A DNA stretch of 47,978 nt from a virus: positions 1-47,978 of IMG/VR virus record IMGVR_UViG_3300031576_000079; one strand, written 5' to 3'. The position numbers and the translations under genes are program-made. Below, one piece after another: positions 8,587 through 15,565 of this stretch (position 1 is the first letter of the stretch; every line of letters starts with the position of its first letter). The notes under the pieces are model-generated. The model did not search any database. It was not told the DNA's origin and saw nothing but the letters and a program-made list of their open reading frames with translations.

Positions 8587-8607
8587 AGGCTCGGCCTAGC
8601 ACGGCCT
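8587..8607 (-). repeat. Inverted copy of the GGCCGWGC two-half-site motif
   Basis: The reverse complement reads AGGCCGTGCTAGGCCGAGCC, again two half-sites 10 bp apart. It lies on the early-operon side of the AT-rich core, in opposite orientation to the two copies at 8412-8485. Confidence 0.65.
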
Positions 8608-8734
8608 CTGCATTTCATGGTAAATCGTGCTTTAGCCCCCGGTAGACAAACCGTTTTCACAGATCGAGTCCCACTTGACGCATGAATCCTCGGGAAAGCA
8701 TTGCCAAAGCATTTCTCGTGCCAGTTGTGAAAAA

Positions 8735-8754
8735 CCTCGGCCTCACGGCCTTGG
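8735..8754 (-). repeat. Degenerate inverted copy of the GGCCGWGC motif
   Basis: The reverse complement reads CCAAGGCCGTGAGGCCGAGG, with two half-sites 8 bp apart. It lies about 80 bp upstream of the first rightward gene. It is weaker than the other three copies. Confidence 0.4.
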
Positions 8755-8831
8755 GTTCCTTTTTGGCGCCGATCGGCGCGAGACTCGGGGCCAGCCGAGG
8801 CTTTCGCCCCGGCCAGAACTGGAGAAGAGCG

Positions 8832-9764
8832 ATGAAGATCATCGGCGCGGGCCTCGCAGGGCTCATCGCAGGCACGATCTTTCAGGACGCGCAGATCATC
8901 GAGCGCGGCCCCGAAAGTCAAACACAGCACAAGGCCGTTCTCCGCTTCCGCAGCGACGCGGTGGGGCGGGCGGTCGGCATTCCTTTCCGCGAAGTGACGG
9001 TGCGCAAGGGCGTTTGGCTCTGCGGCGGGCGCTTCGTCGAACCCACGATTCAGTGGGCTAATCTCTACAGCCGCAAGGTCTTGGGTCGGCTCGCCGATCG
9101 CTCGATCTGGAACATCGTCCCAGTGCAGCGTTGGATCGCGCCGGAGGATTTCGCCGCGCGTCTCGTGGCGCGGTGCCGTGGGCGGGTCGCGTGGAACTCG
9201 GAGTGGCTGCCGGACGCTGCCGCCGCCGAGCCGACGATCAGCACCATTCCGCTTTCGATGATTTGCCAGATGTTCCCGGTGTTCGAGGGGCGCGCTCCGC
9301 TCCAGTTCCACTTCGCTCCGATCGAGGTAAGGCGCTATCGCATCGCGAACGCGGATGTGTTCCAGACCGTCTACTTCCCCGAGTTGCACACAGCGGTCTA
9401 CCGCGCAAGCATCACCGGCGATCTCCTGATCATCGAGTCCATCGCCGACTACTTCGACTACGACCCGAGCCGCGAGCGCTCGGCGGAGGAAGACGACAAG
9501 TTGGTCTTCGGCGCATTCGGCCTTTCGCCGAACCTCGCGACGCCAGTGGACACGACGCGGCAGCGCTACGGGAAGATCGCGCCCATCGACGAGACCGCGC
9601 GGAGGCGGATGATCGCTTTGCTGACGCAGAAGTACGGCATCTACTCGCTGGGGCGCTTCGCGACCTGGCGCAACATCCTTCTGGACGATGTTCTCGCGGA
9701 CATCGATGTGATCCGGCGGTTGATCGGCTCCGATCTTTACGAGCACACGAGGGCGATGTCATGA
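8832..9764 (+). CDS. FAD/NAD(P)-binding Rossmann protein (UDP-galactopyranose mutase / lycopene cyclase-like)
   Basis: A 310-residue protein. I start at the ATG at 8832 because GGAG precedes it and the dinucleotide-binding loop 'IIGAGLAGLIAG' (GxGxxG) then sits at residues 3-14, where it belongs; an acidic residue ends strand 2 ('QIIERG'). The C-terminus 'YGIYSLGRFATWRN...DDVLADI' resembles the FAD-contacting end of UDP-galactopyranose mutase and amine-oxidase-like flavoproteins. It is first in the rightward operon and coupled by ATGA to the next gene. The carbamoyltransferase and ThyX downstream suggest a role in base or nucleotide modification (inference). The substrate is unknown. Confidence 0.7.
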   Translation: MKIIGAGLAGLIAGTIFQDAQIIERGPESQTQHKAVLRFRSDAVGRAVGIPFREVTVRKGVWLCGGRFVEPTIQWANLYSRKVLGRLADRSIWNIVPVQRWIAPEDFAARLVARCRGRVAWNSEWLPDAAAAEPTISTIPLSMICQMFPVFEGRAPLQFHFAPIEVRRYRIANADVFQTVYFPELHTAVYRASITGDLLIIESIADYFDYDPSRERSAEEDDKLVFGAFGLSPNLATPVDTTRQRYGKIAPIDETARRRMIALLTQKYGIYSLGRFATWRNILLDDVLADIDVIRRLIGSDLYEHTRAMS

Positions 9765-10102
9765 GTTCTCTTCTCATCAACAACCCGGAGTTCTTGAAGT
9801 TGCTGCGGCAACTCGGGATGCCTGAGGGCTGCTCGCGCTTCGAGATGCTTTGCACTCCGGGCGACCATGTGCAGGTCAAGGCGACGGTCGCGCTGAAGGC
9901 CAGCGGCAACGAGGCCTTCACGAATGACTTGAAGTTCCGGCTCGTGCCTGAAGACGAGTACGAGCGGCTGAAGGCGAATGCCGACAAGTGCCACTTCGAC
10001 GAGTGGGGCAATTGCACCGTTCACGGCGGGCGCATCATGATGCCCGACGATCTCGGCTCTACTCGTCCCGTGCGTTGCGATCAGAAGAAGGAGGGCCCAT
10101 GA
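9761..10102 (+). CDS. Hypothetical protein, 113 aa
   Basis: Starts MSSLLINNPEFLKLLRQLG with an ATGA overlap to the flavoprotein gene. It has a 'CHFDEWGNCTVHGG' segment at about residues 82-95 that could bind a metal. The middle reads as a small beta fold ('DHVQVKATVALKASG', 'DLKFRLVPEDEY'). I do not recognise a family. Coupling to the flavoprotein and, through the next gene, to the carbamoyltransferase suggests expression with that block. Confidence 0.75.
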   Translation: MSSLLINNPEFLKLLRQLGMPEGCSRFEMLCTPGDHVQVKATVALKASGNEAFTNDLKFRLVPEDEYERLKANADKCHFDEWGNCTVHGGRIMMPDDLGSTRPVRCDQKKEGP

Positions 10103-10407
10103 GCGTTGATCTCAAGAAGGCCGGGGCCGATCTCCAAAGGTTCATGTACGACGAGATCGGAAAGAAGGCCGGTGCTGTCCCTGCTGATGGTGACGCGGGC
10201 ATCGTCCATCTCTTCGATATGGTGATGGCCATCCAGGTCGGCAAGGTCTCGGGCGAGAAGGGCCACCGTTGGCTCGGCTACATCCAGGGGGTGTTGGTCG
10301 CTCGCGGGGTCGCGACGCTCGACCAGATGAAAGCGATGAACCTCGCCGCGAGCAACAACGCAGAGCACAACAACATCGGGCAACAAGGCCCTTCGGAGGA
10401 TGCGTGA
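10099..10407 (+). CDS. Hypothetical protein, 102 aa
   Basis: ATGA overlap with the upstream gene; the stop overlaps the GTG of the carbamoyltransferase. The sequence is helical, with 'GIVHLFDMVMAIQVGKVSGEKGHRWLGYIQGVLVARGVATLDQMK', the pattern of small phage accessory proteins often found in early operons ('...RWLGYIQGVL...G..T..E.K..N'). Function unknown. A GGAGGA at its 3' end is the ribosome site for the next gene. Confidence 0.75.
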   Translation: MSVDLKKAGADLQRFMYDEIGKKAGAVPADGDAGIVHLFDMVMAIQVGKVSGEKGHRWLGYIQGVLVARGVATLDQMKAMNLAASNNAEHNNIGQQGPSEDA

Positions 10408-12068
10408 AGATTTGTGGCATCAAGTTGACGCACGACGCGGCGGTTGCGGGCATCGAGGATGGCCGTTTGCTCTTCTGCGTCGAGATCGAGAAGTTGGCGA
10501 ATCGTCCGCGTTACACGAAGATGAACGACAACCGCTTGATCGCGGAGATTCTGGAGCGCGAGAACTTCTACCCGGACTCCTTCGTGGTGGACGGTTGGAA
10601 GAGTTCGCACGCGGGCCAGCCGCTCGCGCCCTACCACGAGTTCGACGGGAAGCACCACGACCCGCTGACGGCCCACCACTTCGCCGAAGGTCTCGACATC
10701 GGCTGGTCGCAGCCGGTCCGCTACCGCTCCTACCACCACATGACAGGCCACATCGTCGGCAGCTATGTCACGGCCCCGTTTGCGCGGGGCCGTGAACCCG
10801 CTTTCGTCATCTCCTTCGACGGCGGGCAGAATCCGCGAGTCCACAAGGTGGACCCGAACCGGAACGGTGAAGAGATCGCCTACATCGGGACGATCCATCA
10901 CTTCTACGGCATCATCTACGGCATCATGGGCTACTACTGGGGGCCGTACAAGCGCCCCGAGGTCGAGGCGTTGTCGCTCGATCGGGTGAAGGCCGCGAAG
11001 ATGTACGGCGGGTACGAAGCGCCGGGCAAGTTGATGTCCTACATCGCGCTCGGCACCGTCAACCCGATCGTGAAGGCCGCGATGCGGGACGCTTACCGCA
11101 ACCGCGTGCTGGCGCGCAACGGCGGCGATGCGCTGCTGGGCTACCATCAGGATGGTCAGTTCGAGCACGGCTTTTGCCGCCAGATCAAGGCGCGCTTCCC
11201 CGATCTCGCCGACGCGGACGCGCTCGTGACGCTCCACGCCTTCCTCGAAGACCTCTTGGTGGAGGGCGCGCTGGCCTACATCCCCGAAGGCAGCAACATC
11301 ATCTTCACCGGCGGCAGCGCCCTCAACATCAAGTGGAACAGCGCGTTGAGGTCTGCGTTCCCGACCTCAACTGTCTGGGTGCCGCCGTTCCCCAACGACA
11401 GCGGCTCGGCACTCGGGGTCGCTGCGGCTGAGATGGTCTCGCGCGAAGATCGCTGGTCCCTCGATTGGAGCGTCTACGCGGGACCGAAGGTGGTGCCGTT
11501 CGCGCTCGACCCGCTGCCGGGCTGGATCGCCCGTCCTGCGGATGCCGAATCGGTCGCCACGACGCTGGCCGCGCATCCTTCCGATGCTGTGGTGGTCCTC
11601 AACGGGCGCGCGGAGATCGGGCCGCGCGCCTTGGGCAATCGCTCCATCTTGATGAGCGCGCAAGAAGCCGACAACAAGGCGCGTCTGAACGCGATGAAGA
11701 AGCGCGAAGAGTTCCGCCCGGTCGCGCCGATCTGCCTGGAGCGCTACGCGCCGGTCTTCTTCGAGCCGGGGTCGCCGGACCCCTACATACTCTTCGATCA
11801 CCATGTCGTCGAACAGTGGAAGCAGTTCCTCCCGGCCATCCTCCATCTCGACGGGACGGCGCGGCTCCAGACGGTGAACGCTGAGCAGAACTCCTTCGTG
11901 GCCGAGGTCTTGGAGCACTACTGCGCGCTCACCGGATTCCCAATCCTGTGCAACACCAGCGCCAACCTCAACGGCTCGGGCTTCTTCCCCGATGTTCTGT
12001 CGGCGATGCGTTGGGGCGAGGCACGGTTCATCTACAGCGAAGGTCTGCTTTGGGAGAAAATCGCATGA
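10404..12068 (+). CDS. NodU/TobZ-family carbamoyltransferase (candidate DNA-base carbamoyltransferase)
   Basis: A 554-residue protein of full family length. Start GTG at 10404 overlaps the upstream stop (GTGA), with GGAGGA upstream. Kae1-like N-terminal part: 'HDAAVAGIEDG' (10-20), metal-type histidines 'HHMTGH' (111-116), 'SFDGG' (137-141), 'GGSALNIKWN' (303-312), 'PNDSGSALG' (330-338). YrdC-like C-terminal part: 'GRAEIGPRALGNRS' (401-414), 'REEFRPVAP' (434-442), and 'CNTSAN' further on. Family members make carbamoyl-adenylate from carbamoyl phosphate and ATP and pass it to a hydroxyl. With ThyX two genes downstream, 5-hydroxymethylpyrimidine is a plausible acceptor (inference); nodulation- or antibiotic-type substrates are alternatives. 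Confidence 0.93.
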   Translation: MKICGIKLTHDAAVAGIEDGRLLFCVEIEKLANRPRYTKMNDNRLIAEILERENFYPDSFVVDGWKSSHAGQPLAPYHEFDGKHHDPLTAHHFAEGLDIGWSQPVRYRSYHHMTGHIVGSYVTAPFARGREPAFVISFDGGQNPRVHKVDPNRNGEEIAYIGTIHHFYGIIYGIMGYYWGPYKRPEVEALSLDRVKAAKMYGGYEAPGKLMSYIALGTVNPIVKAAMRDAYRNRVLARNGGDALLGYHQDGQFEHGFCRQIKARFPDLADADALVTLHAFLEDLLVEGALAYIPEGSNIIFTGGSALNIKWNSALRSAFPTSTVWVPPFPNDSGSALGVAAAEMVSREDRWSLDWSVYAGPKVVPFALDPLPGWIARPADAESVATTLAAHPSDAVVVLNGRAEIGPRALGNRSILMSAQEADNKARLNAMKKREEFRPVAPICLERYAPVFFEPGSPDPYILFDHHVVEQWKQFLPAILHLDGTARLQTVNAEQNSFVAEVLEHYCALTGFPILCNTSANLNGSGFFPDVLSAMRWGEARFIYSEGLLWEKIA

Positions 12069-12292
12069 GCGTGCTCTGCTCGATCTTCGGCCACAACTTC
12101 CGCTTGCTGCAAGTCAAGCAAATGCGCACCATCAATTGGCGCGGCGCGAAGATTTGGCCCAATCACTGGGACTGGGAGTGTCGCCGCTGTGGGCTGATTC
12201 GCCTCAACGGTCGGCTCGGCTACGAGCGCATCGAACTGATCCCCGGTAAAGGTCCGCTTGCGGACGATCTGCACAAGAGGTCCAAGCAATGA
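12065..12292 (+). CDS. Small zinc-finger protein (DUF1660-like)
   Basis: A 75-residue protein with ATGA overlaps on both sides. It has 'CSIFGHNF' near the N-terminus and 'WECRRCG' at about residues 38-44, the Cys/His spacing of DUF1660-type small phage proteins that probably bind one zinc. Function unknown. Its position between carbamoyltransferase and ThyX could mean a DNA-binding accessory, but such proteins are widespread in phages. Confidence 0.7.
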   Translation: MSVLCSIFGHNFRLLQVKQMRTINWRGAKIWPNHWDWECRRCGLIRLNGRLGYERIELIPGKGPLADDLHKRSKQ

Positions 12293-13062
12293 AATCCGCC
12301 ATCGTTCATCTCCTGTCCTACACGCCGGACGCGCTCAACCTTCTTCTCAAGACGAAGGGCACGCGCCTCGCTCACACAGAAGACCCTGCCTCTTGGCCCG
12401 AATCCAAGAAGCAGGAACATCTGGCCTACATGCGCGACACGATCAAGAGCAGCTGGGAGTTTGTGGACTACACCTTCAAGTTCGAGGGCGTGACGCGCGC
12501 CTTCACTCACCAGCTGGTCCGCACCCGGTCCGGCTCGTACGCGCAGGAGTCGCAGCGGACGGTCGATGTTCGCGATCATGAAGTGGTCATCCCGAGCCTG
12601 CCGGACGAGTTCGCTGAGGGCGTGTTCGACTCGGCGGCATCCGCCGCGCTCGACGCTTACGGCCTGCTTCTCGATCGGGGCGTGCCCGCTCAGGACGCTC
12701 GGGGCGTGCTGCCGACCAACACCACGACGAGCATCATCGCGAAGTTCAACCTGCGGACGCTCAGCGAGATGGCGAAGGTTCGGCTGTGCACGCGGACGCA
12801 AGGCGAGTACCAGAAGGCGTTCCGGCAGATGCGCCAACTCGTCGTGTCCGTCCATCCATGGGCGGCGGAGTTCATCGAGGTTCATTGCGTCGCGACCGGC
12901 ACCTGCGCCTTCCCGCGCTACGGGAAGTCTTCGTGCGGGTTCTACGACGCGCGCATGGACACCAGCGAGGTCGCGCGCGACACCAAGGCGAAGTTCGGCA
13001 ACTACCCCTGCCACGATATCGAGGTCGCAGTGCCGGTGGCGAAAGACGGGAGGACGATGTGA
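12289..13062 (+). CDS. thyX: Flavin-dependent thymidylate synthase-like protein
   Basis: A 257-residue ThyX homologue. The signature RHRX7S appears at 78-88 as RTRSGSYAQES, so the His is Thr here, followed by QR. Further family features are 'ARGVLPTNTTTSIIAKFNLRTL' and 'VRLCTRTQGEYQKAFRQM', matching the ThyX dUMP/FAD site and the essential Arg near the C-terminal helix. ThyX normally methylates dUMP with methylene-tetrahydrofolate and FAD. Divergence in the signature and linkage to a carbamoyltransferase raise the possibility that it hydroxymethylates dUMP or dCMP (inference). ATGA overlap upstream; GTGA overlap downstream. Confidence 0.88.
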   Translation: MKSAIVHLLSYTPDALNLLLKTKGTRLAHTEDPASWPESKKQEHLAYMRDTIKSSWEFVDYTFKFEGVTRAFTHQLVRTRSGSYAQESQRTVDVRDHEVVIPSLPDEFAEGVFDSAASAALDAYGLLLDRGVPAQDARGVLPTNTTTSIIAKFNLRTLSEMAKVRLCTRTQGEYQKAFRQMRQLVVSVHPWAAEFIEVHCVATGTCAFPRYGKSSCGFYDARMDTSEVARDTKAKFGNYPCHDIEVAVPVAKDGRTM

Positions 13063-13265
13063 AGTCAGCGAACCCGCTGAAGCCGTCGCCGCAGCTGCTC
13101 GCGAAGATCGGCAGCGCGGCGGCTCACGCGCAAGAAGCGCTCGGGCCGGACGGCCACCACTTCGACAAGATCGCCTTGGACGGTCTGTTGAACGATCCAC
13201 AGGTCAAGGAGTGGATGGCCCAGATGCGCGCCATCGCCATGATCTCAGAGCCTCGGAGGAAGTGA
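13059..13265 (+). CDS. Hypothetical protein, 68 aa
   Basis: Starts GTG at 13059, overlapping the ThyX stop (GTGA). The product is helical, with 'SPQLLAKIGSAAAHAQEALGPDGHHFDKIALDGLL', and ends 'PRRK'. This style of small phage protein ('...HFD..A....L.DP.V..WL..M') recurs in early operons of unrelated phages, without known function. Confidence 0.7.
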   Translation: MKSANPLKPSPQLLAKIGSAAAHAQEALGPDGHHFDKIALDGLLNDPQVKEWMAQMRAIAMISEPRRK

Positions 13266-13414
13266 TGGGCGACCCTCGGCTCTTCAACTACATCCTCATC
13301 GCGCTCTTCTTCATCGCCGCCGTGCGTTGGGGATTCGAGCGCAACTGGGCCCAGTCCGCTTACTGGGGTCTCGGCGGTCTCATCAACTGCGTCGTGACTT
13401 GGGGGTTCAAGTGA
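13265..13414 (+). CDS. Small membrane protein, 49 aa
   Basis: TGATG overlap with the upstream gene. The product has a hydrophobic segment 'NYILIALFFIAAVRWGF' and a second 'AYWGLGGLINCVVTWGF', so one or two membrane spans. No family recognised. It is too far from the lysis genes to be called a holin. Confidence 0.65.
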   Translation: MGDPRLFNYILIALFFIAAVRWGFERNWAQSAYWGLGGLINCVVTWGFK

Positions 13415-13731
13415 TGCCCGCCGCGCGCGTGAACAAAGGCGGCTTCAAGCACGGTCACATCCTCGGTGGCGTGAAGAGCCGGACTTATCGCTCGTGGGAG
13501 TGCATGAGGAATCGCTGCATGAATCCAGACCACGAGCGGTTCCCTCGCTACGGCGGGCGCGGCATCAAGGTCTGCGTCCGGTGGGCAGTGAGTTTCGCCG
13601 CGTTCCTCGAAGACATGGGCGTGCGCCCCGCCGGGGCGACGCTCGATCGCATCGACCCGGACGGCGACTACAAGCCCAGCAACTGCCGCTGGGCGGATGA
13701 CGCAACGCAAAGGAGCAACAAGTCCAAATGA
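13414..13731 (+). CDS. HNH/AP2-type homing-endonuclease-like protein
   Basis: A 105-residue protein with the pattern common to short phage HNH/AP2-type proteins: 'YRSWECMRNRCMNPDHERFPRYGGRGIKVC' (about 25-54) and 'ATLDRIDPDGDYKPSNCRWADDATQRSNK' at the C-terminus. The 'LDRID.DG.Y.P.NCRW' motif is strongly conserved in this group. Such proteins bind or nick DNA and are often mobile. The ATG start shares one base with the upstream stop, and it is coupled downstream by ATGA, so it is not an obvious recent insertion. Confidence 0.75.
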   Translation: MPAARVNKGGFKHGHILGGVKSRTYRSWECMRNRCMNPDHERFPRYGGRGIKVCVRWAVSFAAFLEDMGVRPAGATLDRIDPDGDYKPSNCRWADDATQRSNKSK

Positions 13732-13923
13732 GTACGCTCGTCGTCAACGGCCTCACCAGCAATCGGCGCTTCCGCGTCGAGCATCGCTCCTTCCGTAGCG
13801 GCCTCGTCGTGCTCCAAGTCGAAGTGAGCGCCCATCGGATCAGCGACACCTTCGGCACTCGGGCCGGACTTCACATTCTGGCGCGACGCGCGACCCGAAG
13901 ACATCACGGAGTTCCGCACATGA
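13728..13923 (+). pseudogene. Small phage protein gene, apparently frameshifted
   Basis: The start ATG at 13728 (MSTLVVNGLTSNRRFRVEH...GLVVLQVEV) overlaps the upstream stop by ATGA. In the next frame the sequence reads 'GPDFTFWRDARPEDITEF' and ends in TGA at 13921-13923, which overlaps the following ATG as ATGA, like neighbouring junctions. 'VLQVEV...FWRDA..EDL/I' is the usual shape of a small phage protein. A shift of one base between about 13828 and 13870 is needed to join them, from a true mutation, an assembly error or recoding. As written, the first frame stays open into the next gene. Confidence 0.55.
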
Positions 13924-14372
13924 TCATCCTCGACCTCGACAACTGCATCAGCAACGATCAGTGGCGCCGGCAGACCATCGACCTGTCGCTGCCCATCCCT
14001 GAGCCGTGGGACATCTACCATTCCCTCTTCTGCTTCGACGAAGTTGGGAACAAGGCACTGTGCGAGTTGATCGCCTCGGGCGCGCTCGGTCACTGCACCG
14101 CGATCTTCACCGCGCGCCCCGAGCGGCATCGCGCCGGGACGATCGAGTGGATCGAGAAGGTCGCGGGCATCCCGCGCTCGATGTTCAGCCTTCACATGCG
14201 ACCGGACGGCGACACGCGCTCGTCCGTCGAACTGAAGCGCGACATGCTGCGCAATCTCTACAATCGCAACCGCGTGTCGGTTGCGCTTGACGATCGGCGG
14301 GATGTTCTCGCCATGTACGAGGCGGAGGGCATCGTTGCCATCCGTCTTTTCATCAACGAGCAGGAGAACTGA
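13920..14372 (+). CDS. HAD-superfamily phosphatase-like protein
   Basis: A 150-residue protein starting MIILDLDNCISND, the HAD motif I 'DLDxC' with nucleophile and acid Asp. 'AIFTARPE' (motif II, Thr) and 'ALDDRRDVLAMY' (motif IV, paired Asp) follow in order, with a Lys between them. Related phage proteins act as nucleotidases or polynucleotide 3'-phosphatases. Its place in a modification/replication operon would fit nucleotide-pool work. The start at 13920 is supported by the ATGA overlap; a frame open upstream to 13728 is explained by the frameshifted neighbour. Confidence 0.75.
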   Translation: MIILDLDNCISNDQWRRQTIDLSLPIPEPWDIYHSLFCFDEVGNKALCELIASGALGHCTAIFTARPERHRAGTIEWIEKVAGIPRSMFSLHMRPDGDTRSSVELKRDMLRNLYNRNRVSVALDDRRDVLAMYEAEGIVAIRLFINEQEN

Positions 14373-14373
14373 G

Positions 14374-14667
14374 ATGGATGTTTCCGCGACTCTTCGCAAG
14401 ATGGCCGACACCAACCTGAAGCGGCACAAGGTCTACAAGGACTCGCCCGCGCGTCTCGGGCGCGCGTTGGCGGTCTTCCACCCCGAGGGTGTGCGTCTCA
14501 ACACGGCCTTCGACCACGACCTCTTCGCGCTGTGGAGCGCCTTGATCGGGAAGTTGGTCCGCTTCGTCGTGAGCGGGTTCACGCACAAGGACTCGATCCA
14601 CGACGCGGCGGTGTACTGCGCGATGATCGAGAAGAAGATGGATGAGCGTCCGAAGGGGAAGAAGTGA
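14374..14667 (+). CDS. DUF6378-like phage protein
   Basis: A 97-residue protein with 'FDHDLFALWSALIGKLVRFV...GFTHKDSIHDAAVYCAMIEKKM', the pattern of the DUF6378 family ('..KLSR......HxDS..D.AGYAAL'), all-alpha proteins thought to be related to MazG-like nucleotide pyrophosphohydrolases. Metal-binding acidic residues are partly present (D..HD). It follows the HAD gene after one base, so a nucleotide-related job is possible but unproven. Confidence 0.6.
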   Translation: MDVSATLRKMADTNLKRHKVYKDSPARLGRALAVFHPEGVRLNTAFDHDLFALWSALIGKLVRFVVSGFTHKDSIHDAAVYCAMIEKKMDERPKGKK

Positions 14668-14783
14668 TGAGCACCAATCTCCTTCTCGACATCATTATCG
14701 TGATGATCGGCCTCGGGGCCTTCATCATCGGCCACTGGCTCTGCTTCGTGGCCGAGCGGCGCATCGCGAACTGGAATGCCTAG
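14667..14783 (+). CDS. Short membrane-anchor peptide ending in TAG
   Basis: A 38-residue frame, ATG at 14667 overlapping the upstream stop. It has one strong membrane segment ('LLLDIIIVMIGLGAFIIGHWL') and a basic end (ERRIANWNA). It stops at TAG 14781-14783, but the same frame stays open to 15038 and continues as a coiled-coil-like segment. The two parts together look like one membrane-anchored coiled-coil protein interrupted by an amber codon. Confidence 0.5.
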   Translation: MSTNLLLDIIIVMIGLGAFIIGHWLCFVAERRIANWNA

Positions 14784-14801
14784 CGCGAGCGCGAGATCGT
14801 C

Positions 14802-15038
14802 TTGGACCTCAACATCCGCAATTCGATTCAGGCGCAGTTGGACTTCGCCAACAAGCGCATCGCGTTTTTGGAATCGCCGTTGCCGATCGCCGCGATCAAC
14901 GGCGCGTTCGCGAATCACACGGACCATCTCGCCGAGGCGAACATCGACAAGACCGTGGTGCTTCGCTTCAATCACGCGATGGACGCCATGCACTGCGCGC
15001 GGCAGGTCGCAGCCGACATCGAGCGGAGGCAGTCGTGA
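14802..15038 (+). CDS. Hypothetical helical protein, possibly the C-terminal part of the 14667 gene
   Basis: A 78-residue frame whose only early start is a TTG at 14802 without a good ribosome site. It reads 'NIRNSIQAQLDFANKRIAFLE...DKTVVLRFNHAMDAMHCARQVAADIERRQS', helical and charged. It is in the same frame as the 38-residue membrane peptide upstream, separated by TAG and six codons. Its stop overlaps the GTG of the exonuclease gene, so translation through this region seems to be under selection. Confidence 0.5.
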   Translation: MDLNIRNSIQAQLDFANKRIAFLESPLPIAAINGAFANHTDHLAEANIDKTVVLRFNHAMDAMHCARQVAADIERRQS

Positions 15039-15565
15039 GGTCCATCATCCTTGACTTCGAGACCACCGGGCTGCTTCGCCCGAGCGTCATCGCGGCAGAG
15101 CATCAGCCGCGCCCCATCGAGTTCGGCGCAATCGTCGTGGCGGACGGGAAGATCGAGCAGGAGTTCAACATCCTGATCAACCCGCAGAAGCCGCTGGACG
15201 AGGTCATCACGAAGATCACCGGCATCACCGACGAGATGCTGGCGGGCCAGCCGACCTTCGAGGCAGCGCTGCCGCAGATCGAGCCGCTGTTCCTCGGCTG
15301 CGACCAGATGATCGCCCACAACGCGGAGTTCGACCGGGGCATCCTGTTCTACGCGCTCCAGCGCGCGGGGCGGCACGAAGACTTCCCGTGGCCGAAGAAG
15401 ACGGTGTGCACGGTCGAAGAGTACCGGCACAAGTTCGGTCGGCGCATGAAGTTGACTCAGCTGTACGAGCACTTCGTGCACAAGCCGCTGGCTCAGACGC
15501 ACCGCGCCCTCGACGATGTGAAGGCGCTCCACGAGGCTCTTGTCGCTGCGGGGTTCAACCTGTGA
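15035..15565 (+). CDS. DEDDh 3'-5' exonuclease (DnaQ-like)
   Basis: A 176-residue protein with start GTG at 15035 (GTGA overlap). Exo I 'LDFETTG' at residues 5-11, Exo II 'AHNAEFDRGI', Exo III 'THRALDDVKA' with the DEDDh His. Between them is 'VITKITGITDEMLAGQPTF', normal for epsilon-like proofreading subunits. It lies two genes ahead of DNA polymerase III alpha and probably supplies proofreading, or recycles host DNA. Confidence 0.9.
   Translation: MRSIILDFETTGLLRPSVIAAEHQPRPIEFGAIVVADGKIEQEFNILINPQKPLDEVITKITGITDEMLAGQPTFEAALPQIEPLFLGCDQMIAHNAEFDRGILFYALQRAGRHEDFPWPKKTVCTVEEYRHKFGRRMKLTQLYEHFVHKPLAQTHRALDDVKALHEALVAAGFNL

Larger units (their letters stand above)
8268..8831. promoter_or_regulatory. 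Divergent control region between virion and early operons
   Basis: This ~560-bp stretch separates leftward and rightward transcription units and is the most AT-rich part of its surroundings (for example 8505-8515 and 8558-8578). It contains no convincing gene. It carries two long direct repeats, two inverted copies of the same motif (listed separately), and candidate promoter elements such as TTGACG at 8675 and A/T-rich -10-like strings near 8506 and 8567. I cannot define exact promoters. It would also be a reasonable place for a replication origin or a regulator binding array. Confidence 0.55.

Noticed and set aside
8682-8831. 50-residue N-terminal extension of the flavoprotein
   Set aside because: It would put the nucleotide-binding loop at residue 53, has no ribosome site, and overlaps the repeat motif at 8735-8754. 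The ATG at 8832 is better.
8562-9746. 394-codon minus-strand frame opposite the flavoprotein
   Set aside because: Antisense shadow; the plus strand has GxGxxG, GGAG and an ATGA-coupled successor.
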